Origin: Mariniphaga sp041687255
Lineage (GTDB): Bacteria; Bacteroidota; Bacteroidia; Bacteroidales; Prolixibacteraceae
NCBI GenBank assembly: GCA_041687255.1
Contig: JAWLCL010000010.1
Span: forward strand, 62,001-126,000
Reading direction: 5' to 3'
DNA: 64,000 nucleotides
In this document: one piece after another, positions 1-8,638 of the stretch
Layout: each line of letters starts with the position of its first letter
Position numbering within the stretch: the first letter of the stretch is position 1
Made by a program: the position numbers and the translations under genes
The notes under the pieces: generated by a model
The model's database searches: none
Told to the model about the DNA's origin: nothing
Seen by the model: only the letters and a program-made list of their open reading frames with translations

Positions 1-1
1 T

Positions 2-460
2 TTGGCAGCCGATGGTGTTGACGATGATTCGCTGATGAAGATGAAAAACGCACTGGAAGAAAAAGGGGCCATGGTTAAAATAGTTGCTCCCCACCTGGGA
101 AGTATTAAAACAGCTGCAGGTAAGGAGTTAATGGCCGAAAAAGCTTTTGTAAACGCTTCTTCCGTGCTCTTTGATGCCGTTTATGTTCCCGCAGGATTAA
201 AAAGTGTAATGACTTTAAAGGAGGAACATAAAGCCATTCATTTTCTGGATGAGGCTTATTCCCATTGTAAACCCATTGCTGCCGATGGCGAGGGAGTGGA
301 TTTATGGCGGGAATCGGCTGCCGGTAAAAAAGAAGCTACAGTCGACAAGGATCAACAGGAAGCCCTGATGAATGGAGTTGTTTTGGATAAGGAACCTGCC
401 GATTTTATTAAGGCTATTACACAGCATCGTTTCTGGGATCGCGAAAAAGTGCCTGCATAA
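2..460 (+). CDS. katE: Large-subunit catalase (HPII type), C-terminal part only
   Basis: This is the 3' end of a gene that begins before the window; the first TTG codon is not a real start. The 152 visible residues match the C-terminal flavodoxin/DJ-1-like domain that only large-subunit (clade 2) haem catalases carry after the catalytic core. Supporting stretches are AADGEGVDLW near residue 94 and the terminal HRFWDREK. The whole enzyme would disproportionate hydrogen peroxide in the cytoplasm; the C-terminal domain itself has no haem ligands and is thought to stabilise the tetramer. Haem-binding and catalytic residues lie outside the window and cannot be checked. A terminator-like hairpin follows. 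Confidence 0.85.
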   Translation: MAADGVDDDSLMKMKNALEEKGAMVKIVAPHLGSIKTAAGKELMAEKAFVNASSVLFDAVYVPAGLKSVMTLKEEHKAIHFLDEAYSHCKPIAADGEGVDLWRESAAGKKEATVDKDQQEALMNGVVLDKEPADFIKAITQHRFWDREKVPA

Positions 461-472
461 AAACAGATATAG

Positions 473-541
473 GGTACCGGAACTTCTTCTCTCTTCTTAC
501 GAATTAGTAATTTAACAGGGTTCTGGTACCTGCTTTTTTTA
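473..541 (+). terminator. Probable rho-independent terminator of the catalase gene
   Basis: An 11-bp inverted repeat (GGTACCGGAAC at 473 and GTTCTGGTACC at 520, one G-T pair) is followed by a run of seven T. The loop is long (about 36 nt), so efficiency is uncertain. It starts 12 bp after the catalase stop. Confidence 0.5.
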
Positions 542-764
542 TTTCCGTTCGTTTTATCAGTTTTACCTTAACTGCTGTGGAGTGTTACTTCCTGCAGTTC
601 CATAGTGTCTATGTGCTGCCGTCTATATTATTTTGCCGGTTCAGAACCTTCCTGACTTGTCCCTGTTGCACATCATTTTTGGGTTTTAATATTAAACATC
701 TCTGTAATCAATGTGTTAGAAAATAATGAGAAGAGATTTTTACAACACCCAAATGCAATGAGTT
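542..764. other. Intergenic, nothing recognised
   Basis: A+T-rich spacer between the catalase terminator and the first lipoprotein. No gene, repeat or clear operator was seen. Confidence 0.6.
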
Positions 765-1463
765 ATGAAAAAGTTATTGATAGCAACATTTATATTATTT
801 CTAATGGTTTCGTGCCGGGATGCAGAGGTAGATCCGCCGGAACGTGTTGTTCATGAATGGAATTTTGAAGAAGATGCACAGGGATGGACCGGCAATTTTG
901 CGGATTATCCTGTTGGAAGAGAAGAGTTCATGGAGCTGCAGTTTAACCATGCAATGCTTCCTGCACCGCTGGACACCACCAGGGGAGCATTGCTGTTATC
1001 GGGAGCCAACCACAGCGATGATTTATTTATGTATACTTACAGAAGGATTACTAATTTGAGGCCCCAAACGGTCTATAACATTACCTTTACCGTAGAATTC
1101 GCTTCAAATGTTCCCGACGACCGGGTGGGCATCGGAGGGCCGCCCGGAGAATCGGTCTGGATCAAGGCCGGCGCAACACCTGTGGAACCCGGCCGTGTTA
1201 CCGATGATTTGGATTGGTATCGCATGAACATCGATAAGGGAGGTCAAAGCCAGGGCGGTGATGACATGATTGTCCTCGGCGATTTCTCCAACGATACCGA
1301 CCAGCAGGTGTATACGCTCAAAACCGTTACTAACAATGAGCAGGAATTCTCTGTTATGCCCAACGATGCCGGAGAGCTTTGGTTAATCGTTGGTACTGAT
1401 TCCGGGTTTGAAGGAACTACAACTATTTTCTATAATTCATTTAAAGTAGAGCTGTTTTATTAA
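765..1463 (+). CDS. Lipoprotein, tandem paralog 1
   Basis: This 232-residue protein has an SPII signal (MKKLLIATFILFLMVSC) with Cys17 as the predicted lipidated residue, so it should sit in a membrane facing the periplasm or surface. The mature part starts with a WNFEEDAQGWTG segment, has LSGANHSDDLFMY near residues 75-90 and ends in a beta-rich stretch (FYNSFKVELFY). That looks like a beta-sandwich or jelly-roll fold of the kind often seen in carbohydrate-binding lipoproteins; I infer the fold and do not recognise a family. It is clearly paralogous to the next plus-strand gene, with blocks W-F-x4-GW-G-F-YP-G and LSG-NH-DLFM shared in the same order. No catalytic motif is visible. Confidence 0.8.
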   Translation: MKKLLIATFILFLMVSCRDAEVDPPERVVHEWNFEEDAQGWTGNFADYPVGREEFMELQFNHAMLPAPLDTTRGALLLSGANHSDDLFMYTYRRITNLRPQTVYNITFTVEFASNVPDDRVGIGGPPGESVWIKAGATPVEPGRVTDDLDWYRMNIDKGGQSQGGDDMIVLGDFSNDTDQQVYTLKTVTNNEQEFSVMPNDAGELWLIVGTDSGFEGTTTIFYNSFKVELFY

Positions 1464-1988
1464 TTTTTTTTAGGGCCGGTAACTGCTTTTCTTTCACCGG
1501 GGCAAAATAGAAGGTGCATGGATGCATCTGCCGGCATTATTTGTGCTTCCTCGAATATGTGCACTCCACAGGTAATCTTGTCAAGGGCGGCAACCGGAAA
1601 CTTATGTCGAAGGGAGTTGCGTCAAACAATTCATACCTCTGTTTTATGATTCTCGCCGGGCAGGTTTTCATGCTGATATTGATTACGTTTAATTGTTTAC
1701 TTAACTGATATTCGGTTCTACGGGAAATTATTGATGGTTTGCTTACTGTGGATTTTGTTTTCCCCGGTGTGAATATTTTGCATTACTTTTTTATAACGCT
1801 AAACAGGTGTGGTATTAAACTTTTACCTGCAGAAATCGGGGAGCAAAGCGGAGAATAAATATTTTTATGGAATTTTCGTTGCTCTGAAATAGCCAAAAAA
1901 TTGTAATTTGGTCCTTTACTTACCAATTGTTGCCGGAATCGGATATAATTGGATTGAACCGATCAATAAACTTAAGAAAATGGATGCA
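1464..1988. other. Intergenic between the lipoprotein paralogs
   Basis: About 520 bp with no convincing gene. A short plus-strand frame at 1514-1708 lacks any family resemblance and is not called. A GGCCGGT/ACCGG pair just after the first lipoprotein could be a weak terminator. Confidence 0.5.
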
Positions 1989-2738
1989 ATGAAAACAAAC
2001 CTCCTGTCCCTGATTTCCCGAAGGGAAAAGTGGCAAGGAAAAAGAACAATGTCGGTATTGATCTTTTTCTTCCTGATACTGTTATTAACTTTTGCCTGCT
2101 CTGATAAGACCCGGCAGGAACCTGTGCCGGTGGAGCTGACATGGGATTTTTATCCCGGACATGAAGGATGGAGCGGCGATTTTGCCGAGTATCCTATAGG
2201 TGAGGAGGAGTTGTATGAATTGCTTTTTGAACACGATACCCTGCCTCTGCCACTCAACCAGGACCAGCGTTCACTGAAGCTTTCGGGCAATAATCACAAT
2301 GGCGATCTGTTCATGTTTGTAAAGAAGAGAATAACCGGTCTGGAGCCTAACGCAGTTTACTTTATAAATTTTACTGCTGAATTTGCCACCAGTATGCCTG
2401 GTGACAGTACCAGTGTCGAAATCCCGGGAACAAAAGTCTATGTCGCAGCAGGAGCCACAACGAACGAGCCGCAAAAAATAAACAGTGAAAACAATATTTA
2501 CAGCATGAACATCGGCAAGTGCAACCTGGGGCAGAACGGCGAGGACATGGTTGTTTTGGGTAATTTTACAAACGGCACCGACCAGCCGGAGTATGTGCTT
2601 AAAAGCTTTGAAAATGAGAATCCCTTCCGCAGCGTTACCAATGAAAAAGGAGAGTTGTGGGTAATATTGGGCATCGATTCGGCTTACCCGGCACCAATTA
2701 CCGCTTACTTGAATTCCGTTAAGGTGGAGTTGTTTTAG
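1989..2738 (+). CDS. Lipoprotein, tandem paralog 2
   Basis: This is a second copy of the preceding lipoprotein. The frame is open upstream to a TTG at 1908, but the ATG at 1989 (alternative 1980) is preferred. It gives a basic N-region (RREKWQGKR) before the hydrophobic core SVLIFFFLILLLTFAC, whose Cys is the lipidation site. The mature part mirrors paralog 1: WDFYPGHEGWSGDFAEYPIG, then LSGNNHNGDLFMF, then ITGLEPNAVYFINFTAEFA, ending NSVKVELF. It is probably a beta-rich surface or periplasmic protein of unknown ligand. Divergence is substantial, so the duplication is not recent. Confidence 0.78.
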   Translation: MKTNLLSLISRREKWQGKRTMSVLIFFFLILLLTFACSDKTRQEPVPVELTWDFYPGHEGWSGDFAEYPIGEEELYELLFEHDTLPLPLNQDQRSLKLSGNNHNGDLFMFVKKRITGLEPNAVYFINFTAEFATSMPGDSTSVEIPGTKVYVAAGATTNEPQKINSENNIYSMNIGKCNLGQNGEDMVVLGNFTNGTDQPEYVLKSFENENPFRSVTNEKGELWVILGIDSAYPAPITAYLNSVKVELF

Positions 2739-2747
2739 CAGAGGGAC

Positions 2748-2774
2748 TTTTCCAAATTTCCGGACTTTGGAAAA
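2748..2774. terminator. Palindrome between convergent genes
   Basis: TTTTCCAAA (2748) and TTTGGAAAA (2766) form a perfect 9-bp stem with a 9-nt loop, 10 bp after the lipoprotein stop. It lies between convergent genes and could terminate from either side, although no long T-run follows. Confidence 0.4.
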
Positions 2775-2988
2775 ATTACTGCAATGGTTTCTGTATCGGT
2801 CGACGTAATGTCTGACCTGTGCATTTGATGCAATTCGATGCGCTTTGGTATGCTGTTTTAGTGGCCGGAGTTTGTCTTTAACGCTGTCCAGGCATAAATG
2901 CAGGGGTTATTTCTCCGGCGCCTCAAACAGCACCTCTGCCGGGCGCAGCATGAAGGCGAAGGCATTTTTGGAATAGGCAAAGCAGGCA

Positions 2989-4428
2989 TTAAAAATTTTT
3001 CATTAAAAAATGGTTGGTATTACCCCGCATAAACCGTTCAACAATGTCAGAGGCATTCAGCTTGTTATACTCTTTAAGGCTTTGAGAGCGGGGTGAATTA
3101 ATGAAGTTGTGGGCATGTTTTTCGAGGTAGCTGTCGAACAGGGGCATCTCTTCTGCGGTCCAAAACCCGTTAAGTGGATTAACCATTCCGTCGTAATCGG
3201 AGCCGATGCATTGAATGCCCCAGGCAAACCGGTCGTGGCGGTTTAAGACTTCAGCTATGTGCTCAATCTGGTTCCACACCAGGCGTGACTGGTAGTACAA
3301 CATTTTCCGCCGGTTAAGATGAGGACCGCTCTTTTTTAGTTCAGTTTCACTGGCAACCCTCCGTTCATCGAATTGAAGGCCGAACAACCCTCCCGAGTCG
3401 GCAATGCGCAAAATTTCATCATCAAAAAAGTTGATATCGGCAGGCTGAAACTTCCCGTAGTTAAACTTGTCGTCTTCTACCTTTTCTTCTTTTGAGCGAA
3501 GTCCGTTAACGGCGCCATGGCTGACAATCAGCGGTATTATTTCACCACTATGTTCCTCCTTTAGGAAATGGTAATACTCATGGCGTGCCTGAACGCTCAT
3601 GTGCTTCAGGTCGATAAGCACCCTGTGGCCGCCGGTGTTATCGAGCAACTTGCGCAGAACCTTCCATCCCAGTTCGGTGAAACCCTGGTCTATCCCTTCC
3701 GACTGGTCGCAAACCTTGCGCACAATGCCGCTCAGGCTCTGTGCATGACCTACTATTTCGTTGTAGAAATGGTGTGCCATTCCCATGAAAAACAAACGGT
3801 GGTTCCACTGTTTAACCTTTCCCACATTTGTAAGCACCTCCGCTTCGTTTGCTGTTTTGCCCATGAGCTGCAGGCCTGTATTAAAGCCGTGTGCTCCTTC
3901 CATGGTAAGAATTACCCATATGGTTCTTACATCCGGCAGGTGGTTTTCCTCAATGTCTCCATATTTCGAAATAATTTTGTAACGGTGCCACCTGCCGTCG
4001 ATTTTTACCTGATGGTTGTCCAGCTGCCGGTAAAACTTATACTCAAGCTCCATGTCGGTGAAGTAGTCGTGCATAGCCTGAACATGGTCGATGCGCTTTT
4101 TCCCCAGTCCGGTAACCAGGTTAGCCGTCACGTCGCCTGGCAGACGGGTACCCAGCCGGTTCATAACAAATCCTTTTTCAAGTCCGGCCAATGAAACAAA
4201 TACCACTTCAGCGCCGCCCCGCGACAGTGATGTAAAATCCGACTGCCGGAATTTTGTAAGGCCGGTGGCAATGTTGGCCAGTTTATCGAAAAATGTTGGC
4301 GGGTCGTAATGCCACAGACTGCTTGCGGCGTTGGGGGAAGGATTGTTGGTGCCGGGATTGCGGTCGAAACTTCTACCCAAAGGTTTCAGTGCCGGATGAA
4401 TGTGCAGATCGATGTACGATGTTTCCAT
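2989..4428 (-). CDS. M19 family membrane-dipeptidase-like metallopeptidase
   Basis: This 479-residue protein belongs to the renal (membrane) dipeptidase family M19 of the amidohydrolase superfamily, which hydrolyses dipeptides with two zinc ions. The metal-binding DLHIHP motif is at residues 7-12. A conserved acidic MEGAHGF segment near 175, DLKHMS near 275, SHGAVNG near 305 and IGSDYDG near 410 follow in the expected order. No signal peptide is present, so it is probably cytoplasmic, unlike many M19 members. It is longer than the typical 330-420 residues. It stands alone, convergent with the lipoproteins. Family assignment is firm; the substrate is not known. Confidence 0.85.
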   Translation of the reverse strand: METSYIDLHIHPALKPLGRSFDRNPGTNNPSPNAASSLWHYDPPTFFDKLANIATGLTKFRQSDFTSLSRGGAEVVFVSLAGLEKGFVMNRLGTRLPGDVTANLVTGLGKKRIDHVQAMHDYFTDMELEYKFYRQLDNHQVKIDGRWHRYKIISKYGDIEENHLPDVRTIWVILTMEGAHGFNTGLQLMGKTANEAEVLTNVGKVKQWNHRLFFMGMAHHFYNEIVGHAQSLSGIVRKVCDQSEGIDQGFTELGWKVLRKLLDNTGGHRVLIDLKHMSVQARHEYYHFLKEEHSGEIIPLIVSHGAVNGLRSKEEKVEDDKFNYGKFQPADINFFDDEILRIADSGGLFGLQFDERRVASETELKKSGPHLNRRKMLYYQSRLVWNQIEHIAEVLNRHDRFAWGIQCIGSDYDGMVNPLNGFWTAEEMPLFDSYLEKHAHNFINSPRSQSLKEYNKLNASDIVERFMRGNTNHFLMKNF

Positions 4429-4649
4429 GATGCTGAATATTAAGTTGGTATCATGAAGAACAAATTACAAAAAAAACGGCTTTACTGCAATGATTTTAGA
4501 AATAATCACCTGCAGAGATAAGCGTAATCGAATCCTTGAGAGGCTCAACAGAATTTTGGGTAAAAAGAAGAAGTTGTTATTTCTGACATACATTCCAACG
4601 TGAGTTACTCGTTGCTCTCCTAAAGGAGCGATATAGCAGTATGCCTGTA

Positions 4650-5267
4650 TTAAGGGTAATTCACCTGCCGGGTCGTCAGGCTGTTTTGTTTTGTAAAAGA
4701 CATCTGTTTCAGATGGAGAGAACTTAAATCAATATTTTCGGGCAGTCCGGCAGGAAAACGTGCAAATCGTTGAAACTGACTCAGCCCGTTCCTTTTGGGG
4801 TAGATCAGGAAATTTGACCGTGCCACGCTTTCCTTCATAACATGATACATACCATTTAAAGTAACGGGAAAGCCCAGGCCGGCAAAATCGACGGCGTATT
4901 CGGTATGGACAAGCGCACCGATATAGGCAGGCGCTGAAAATAATATCGTCACTAAAAAATAATTGCCTGCCCTGCTCCTGTGGGTGCATAAAGCTGCCGA
5001 AACCACTGAACTCCTGCTGATGCTGAAGGAATTGCCGTTGCCGGTGAGCAGGTAGAGGGAATCCTGCTCCAGGGCCAGGAGTTCGCCCGCCACTGTTTGC
5101 GGAACGGCCTCCGGACTGGATTTATGAACGATTTCAATCCAGTTTCCGTATGGACTGATATTGATTTCATGCCTGTTGAGCTTATAGGGTTCCGGCACAT
5201 CAACCACTTTGCAGGTTGTAAGTAAACTGCACAGCAATAACAACAATATATATTTAGTTGTTGACAT
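4650..5267 (-). CDS. Small lipoprotein of unknown function
   Basis: The open frame extends upstream, but the ATG at 5267 gives an SPII signal (MSTTKYILLLLLCSLLTTC), so that start is chosen; residues upstream of it are a shadow of the neighbouring gene. The mature protein of about 185 residues has a DUF-like N-terminal stretch (INISPYGNWIEIVHKSS) followed by LLALEQDSLYLLTGNGNSFSI, and a hydrophobic segment VTILFSAPAYIGALV that may be membrane-buried. It overlaps the previous gene by 14 bp, so it is translationally coupled in an operon with the split gene upstream. I do not recognise a family. Confidence 0.7.
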   Translation of the reverse strand: MSTTKYILLLLLCSLLTTCKVVDVPEPYKLNRHEINISPYGNWIEIVHKSSPEAVPQTVAGELLALEQDSLYLLTGNGNSFSISRSSVVSAALCTHRSRAGNYFLVTILFSAPAYIGALVHTEYAVDFAGLGFPVTLNGMYHVMKESVARSNFLIYPKRNGLSQFQRFARFPAGLPENIDLSSLHLKQMSFTKQNSLTTRQVNYP

Positions 5268-6468
5268 AACGGCTTCCCCAAAATACGTTTTCCATTTCTG
5301 CTTCCGATTTTTTGAATCCTTTTGTTGCCTTGCGCAGGAACATACCCGGGAAGGCATACATAAGCCGAGCTTTGCCCAGGTGTTGTTCGGGCAGCCATTC
5401 ATCGCGCATCCATTCCAGGTAATATCCTTTTGAATGCAGGAACAGCTCATAATCCCTGTCATCGGGCAAGGAGTAGTCGATAAGCAGCTCATCACCGGGG
5501 AAAGTAACCAGGTATCCGGCAGTGTCGTTCAGGAGCTGCAAAGCTTCCGGGTCAGGCGCATTCTCTTTCCACACCGCTTCGGGATACAAAACTACAGGAG
5601 AGGCTTCTCCGCACAATTGCCCCAGCGCCAGGTAATCGATGCGCCAGAGTCCGCGTGTCATTTTTAGTTTAAATGTGGCATTCGCCGGCAGATGCCCGGG
5701 CAACTTTACCAGGTGCACATCGGCAGCAATAGGGCCCATTTCGTCAAGCACTTCCACCGGCTCCCATTTCCCGGTTTCCGTTTTCATCCAGACTTCTATG
5801 CCACCAAGTTTATCCCATAATTTGTTTACCCGGTTTTTCATTTGCCGGTTTCCGTTTTCAATACATGAAATAAAGTAGCCTGTGTGGTCACCTGTGTATG
5901 CAAGTCCCTGGTAAAACAGGTAAGTAGTCAGCAAGGTCTGCCGCATGCCGATGATCAGTCCCGTACTGTCGTCCTTCTTGTTTGAAAATGAAACTATTAT
6001 TTCTTCTTTTTCGGCAAGGCTTTTCAATCCTGCCGTGCTGAAACGCTCGAGGTGATCCATATCCGATACTTTGGGCAGACAGGAACCTTCAGCAGCCTGA
6101 CAGGAAGCAGGCGACAACAGGTTTCTAACCTTGTAGAAGGTGCCTGCTTCTGTGGCAAATATTCGCATTCCCTCTTCGTGTGGGAATGCCAGCACATCGG
6201 CATGCCGTATGACATGGGTTTCCAGTGCCTCATTGGTCAGCTTTAACTGGAAATCAGTCCCCTCATTTTTTATATGGTACAGCATGTCGATGTCGGCTTT
6301 CTCAAACACCGGCAGGATGCTGGAGGAGAACCCTTCAGCCACCAGCTGCCAGTTTTCGCCATTCAAAGCATAAAAGGTGGGGCAGGAGCCGAAACAGGCT
6401 TTAGGGTCAGAGATACAGTAAATTGCTGTTATCGAATATGGCACCCCTACCAGCATAATTTCAGCCAA
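5254..6468 (-). CDS. 3' part of a frameshift-split lipoprotein gene
   Basis: This is 404 residues of unknown function, with the block DPKACFGSCPTFYALNGENW near its N-terminus and TNEALETHVIRHADVL around residue 80. From memory, homologs in other Bacteroidota and relatives carry this block inside one longer lipoprotein, after a short N-terminal domain of the kind encoded just upstream. The only start available is a TTG at 6468 with no signal sequence. The frame stays open upstream of it (NTGSLAEIM), overlapping the end of the upstream gene. The simplest reading is one gene of about 520 codons broken by a single-base indel near 6475-6490. The downstream lipoprotein overlaps its stop. Confidence 0.65.
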   Translation of the reverse strand: MAEIMLVGVPYSITAIYCISDPKACFGSCPTFYALNGENWQLVAEGFSSSILPVFEKADIDMLYHIKNEGTDFQLKLTNEALETHVIRHADVLAFPHEEGMRIFATEAGTFYKVRNLLSPASCQAAEGSCLPKVSDMDHLERFSTAGLKSLAEKEEIIVSFSNKKDDSTGLIIGMRQTLLTTYLFYQGLAYTGDHTGYFISCIENGNRQMKNRVNKLWDKLGGIEVWMKTETGKWEPVEVLDEMGPIAADVHLVKLPGHLPANATFKLKMTRGLWRIDYLALGQLCGEASPVVLYPEAVWKENAPDPEALQLLNDTAGYLVTFPGDELLIDYSLPDDRDYELFLHSKGYYLEWMRDEWLPEQHLGKARLMYAFPGMFLRKATKGFKKSEAEMENVFWGSRYVNN

Positions 6469-6820
6469 ACTGCCGGTGTTGTTCTTTAACCGGTTTGGTT
6501 TCAGCCAGAACTATATCCTTTTTGTTTATTTCAAAGGGACGCAGAGCTGTATCAAGAGTTGTAAACCTGACGCCTGTCAGATTTCGTTTGATGTCGTAAT
6601 GCATGCCTGTGCCCGATACTTTCTTTTGAAAGTCATCTATTTGCCAGCTGTTCAGAATGTACAGGCTGCCATCGTTCATGTAAAGTTTCAGGTATTTGCT
6701 TCTCCGGTTAACGAGTTCTTCCCGGGCTTCTGTCTGAACCCGGACAACCTGAGTGGCCCCACATCCGCAGAGCAGCAGCAAAATCAGGAAGTAAGCGGAG
6801 ATGAAGAGAATCCTGTTCAT
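6461..6820 (-). CDS. 5' part of the same split lipoprotein gene
   Basis: This encodes 119 residues with an SPII signal (MNRILFISAYFLILLLLCGC) and a small domain containing SKYLKLYMNDGSLYILNSW and a final NKKDIVLAET. It ends 8 bp inside the downstream reading frame. The C-terminal KPVKEQHRQFG tail is probably out-of-frame read-through of the junction. Joined to the downstream frame it would give an ordinary large lipoprotein. It is the first gene of a three-frame operon running to 4650. Confidence 0.65.
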   Translation of the reverse strand: MNRILFISAYFLILLLLCGCGATQVVRVQTEAREELVNRRSKYLKLYMNDGSLYILNSWQIDDFQKKVSGTGMHYDIKRNLTGVRFTTLDTALRPFEINKKDIVLAETKPVKEQHRQFG

Positions 6821-7358
6821 CCTGATTGCCTGTTTTTAGTATATATCAAGTTAGGAATAAAATCGATGCAGCGATGAATTATAGAAACTAATTTTTTAAA
6901 CCACACCTTTTTTTATCTGAGTGATTTTTACCGGGTTATTCCACTGTTCTGAAATCGTCCAACACCATATCATGGCCATGTTTAATTGAATTTACATTGA
7001 GTTTGGTCAGGCGAAGGTACGGAGTTGGGATGGAGAACGTATAGGAGGAAGTATGCGGCAGCAGCAGTCATCTGCAGGAGTGAATATTTAGCAGATAATT
7101 GATCCGGGAACAGGTGGATTCAAAAATACAGAAACTGCTGCAGAAGTCATTCAGGGCAGAGCATGCTCCGCTAACCGGGAAAACAGAAAGTTTATGTCAG
7201 CAGATGCTGCAAATGGACACAGCGCCCTTGACTTTGACTTTCCGGATTAAATATCCGGATCAGATCAAGGGTTCACTTCAGGAAAGGAATCCTGTTGAAG
7301 GGGTGCATTCCCGTAAAAAACTGCAAGGTAAGTTTTTGCCCTAAAAATAAAAGTTGAT
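6821..7358. other. Intergenic, no gene supported
   Basis: About 540 bp between two minus-strand genes. A plus-strand frame at 7099-7344 has no start context or family resemblance and was rejected. No repeat element was recognised. Confidence 0.5.
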
Positions 7359-8147
7359 TTACTGCGAGGTATCGTTAACTGTCATTGCCGGCATGTTCGA
7401 AAGCGATGGATTGTACCACCCCGTTTTGTTTTCTATCTTGCGGGCATGTTTTGTAATATTCCCCCATAGTTTACCAAGCTCAGCGCCGTGTTCTTGCCAC
7501 ATCCGGTCTCTTTTGGCATGGATAACCGACTGGTTCTCTCCACGAAACACACCAATGATCAATGGAGTATCGTTTCCAAGCATTACGTGGAAAGTATCCC
7601 AGGGATAATCAACCTGGTTCTCTTTGAAGTAGGTAATTAGTTTTTTAAAGGCATCAGAAACCTCTTTTTCATGACCTGATAGAACATATGCAAACATCCA
7701 TTCCGTATAAGGTTCTTCGATGGAGTTTTGTGATTCACCATTGGGGTGGTATGATAATTCCGGCACCCACATCATTACAGTGGACGATACAGTGGACAAG
7801 TCCCTGAATTTGGCATCCCCGTCGTAACCTTCGGCTTTTAGTTTTTCCGACAATTGCCCCATCTTTTGAAATAAGGTGTCAATAGAAGCAAAATTGCGGA
7901 TAGGGGTTACCCAGTACAGGGCATTGTCATCGTTCTCGTAAGTCATGATAGGGATGTCGAGGTTGTGCTTTTTCCATAAATCAACAGCTTCCTGCTGGAC
8001 TTCCATGAACCGGGTACGGTTGGCCGGTGAAACGGTTTCTTCAAAAACGAGGAACCAGGGCGGAGAAGATTGCTGGGCAATAACTGCATTCGGATAAAGG
8101 GCAGTCAACACCAGACCGATTAAAATTAAAGCGGTAAAGTTTTTCAT
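7359..8147 (-). CDS. Secreted protein, paralog A of a two-copy family
   Basis: This 262-residue protein has a Sec signal peptide cleaved near residue 24 (ALYPNAVIAQ). Its ordered motifs are PPWFLVFEE at about 29, a DNALYWVTPI segment at about 75, NFASIDTLF, a TVMMWVPELS block at about 122, EWMFAYVLSG, DYPWDTFHVMLGND and the C-terminal RKIENKTGWYNPSLSN. The repeating pattern of strand-helix blocks suggests two alpha-beta barrel (NIPSNAP/ABM-like) halves; this is an inference. A clear paralog with the same motif order is at 17778-18587. No enzymatic motif is visible. It is a single gene, divergent from a YihY-tail fragment on the other strand. Confidence 0.75.
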   Translation of the reverse strand: MKNFTALILIGLVLTALYPNAVIAQQSSPPWFLVFEETVSPANRTRFMEVQQEAVDLWKKHNLDIPIMTYENDDNALYWVTPIRNFASIDTLFQKMGQLSEKLKAEGYDGDAKFRDLSTVSSTVMMWVPELSYHPNGESQNSIEEPYTEWMFAYVLSGHEKEVSDAFKKLITYFKENQVDYPWDTFHVMLGNDTPLIIGVFRGENQSVIHAKRDRMWQEHGAELGKLWGNITKHARKIENKTGWYNPSLSNMPAMTVNDTSQ

Positions 8148-8203
8148 GATGTATGATTTTTTGGAGGTGAATAATTAATTAAGTTACAACATTTTAAGAA
8201 CAT

Positions 8204-8431
8204 GTGCAACTGTTTTTCTCAAAGAATGCATCCCGGGATAAGAAAGCTGAAGCCGATAAAAAGGTGCCGGAGGAAGATGAACATGTTTTGACCGGGAAAC
8301 AGGTTCTGCAGAATGCGAAAATGAAAGGAAAGTCAATGATTAAAATGGGTAAGCAACAGAAGGTGCAGGCTTGTGCGAAGGCGAAGGCACAGCAGGATAG
8401 AAATCAGACAGCAGGCAATAGTTTCTGGTAA
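8204..8431 (+). pseudogene. Orphan fragment of a YihY C-terminal tail
   Basis: The translated frame (DKKAEADKKV, KGKSMIKMG, KAKAQQ) matches the charged C-terminal tail of the YihY-family gene at 14811-15932 (DKKAEAIKKV, KGKSMTKIG, KAKAQT). Similarity is also plain at the DNA level, for example GATAAGAAAGCTGAAGCC in both. No membrane domain precedes it, so this is a leftover 3' end of a second YihY copy and not a functional small gene. Confidence 0.7.
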
Positions 8432-8561
8432 ACAATGAACAATGGAGCAGCATCAGAAAATAATAAAGCTCTAATGGCGAAATTCAACAGGCAATCCATG
8501 TATAACATTTTTTTTACCGGTGACCGGCGACTGATATCCAATGTCCATTTTCCTGTGAAGC

Positions 8562-8600
8562 AAAAAAAAAGCAGGCTTCCATTAAATCGGAAGCCTGCTT
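8562..8600 (-). terminator. Strong rho-independent terminator of the multicopper oxidase gene
   Basis: A perfect 12-bp stem (AAGCAGGCTTCC at 8569, GGAAGCCTGCTT at 8589) with an 8-nt loop is followed, on the minus strand, by a run of nine T (A-run at 8562-8570 on the plus strand). It lies 38 bp after the oxidase stop. Confidence 0.9.
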
Positions 8601-8638
8601 GTAACCACTGATGAAGGAGAGTACAGCAAGGAAAAGCC

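Noticed and set aside
3568..4194. 208-codon plus-strand frame
   Set aside because: Antisense shadow of the M19 peptidase gene.
7099..7344. 81-codon plus-strand frame
   Set aside because: No family features, poor start context, isolated between minus-strand genes.
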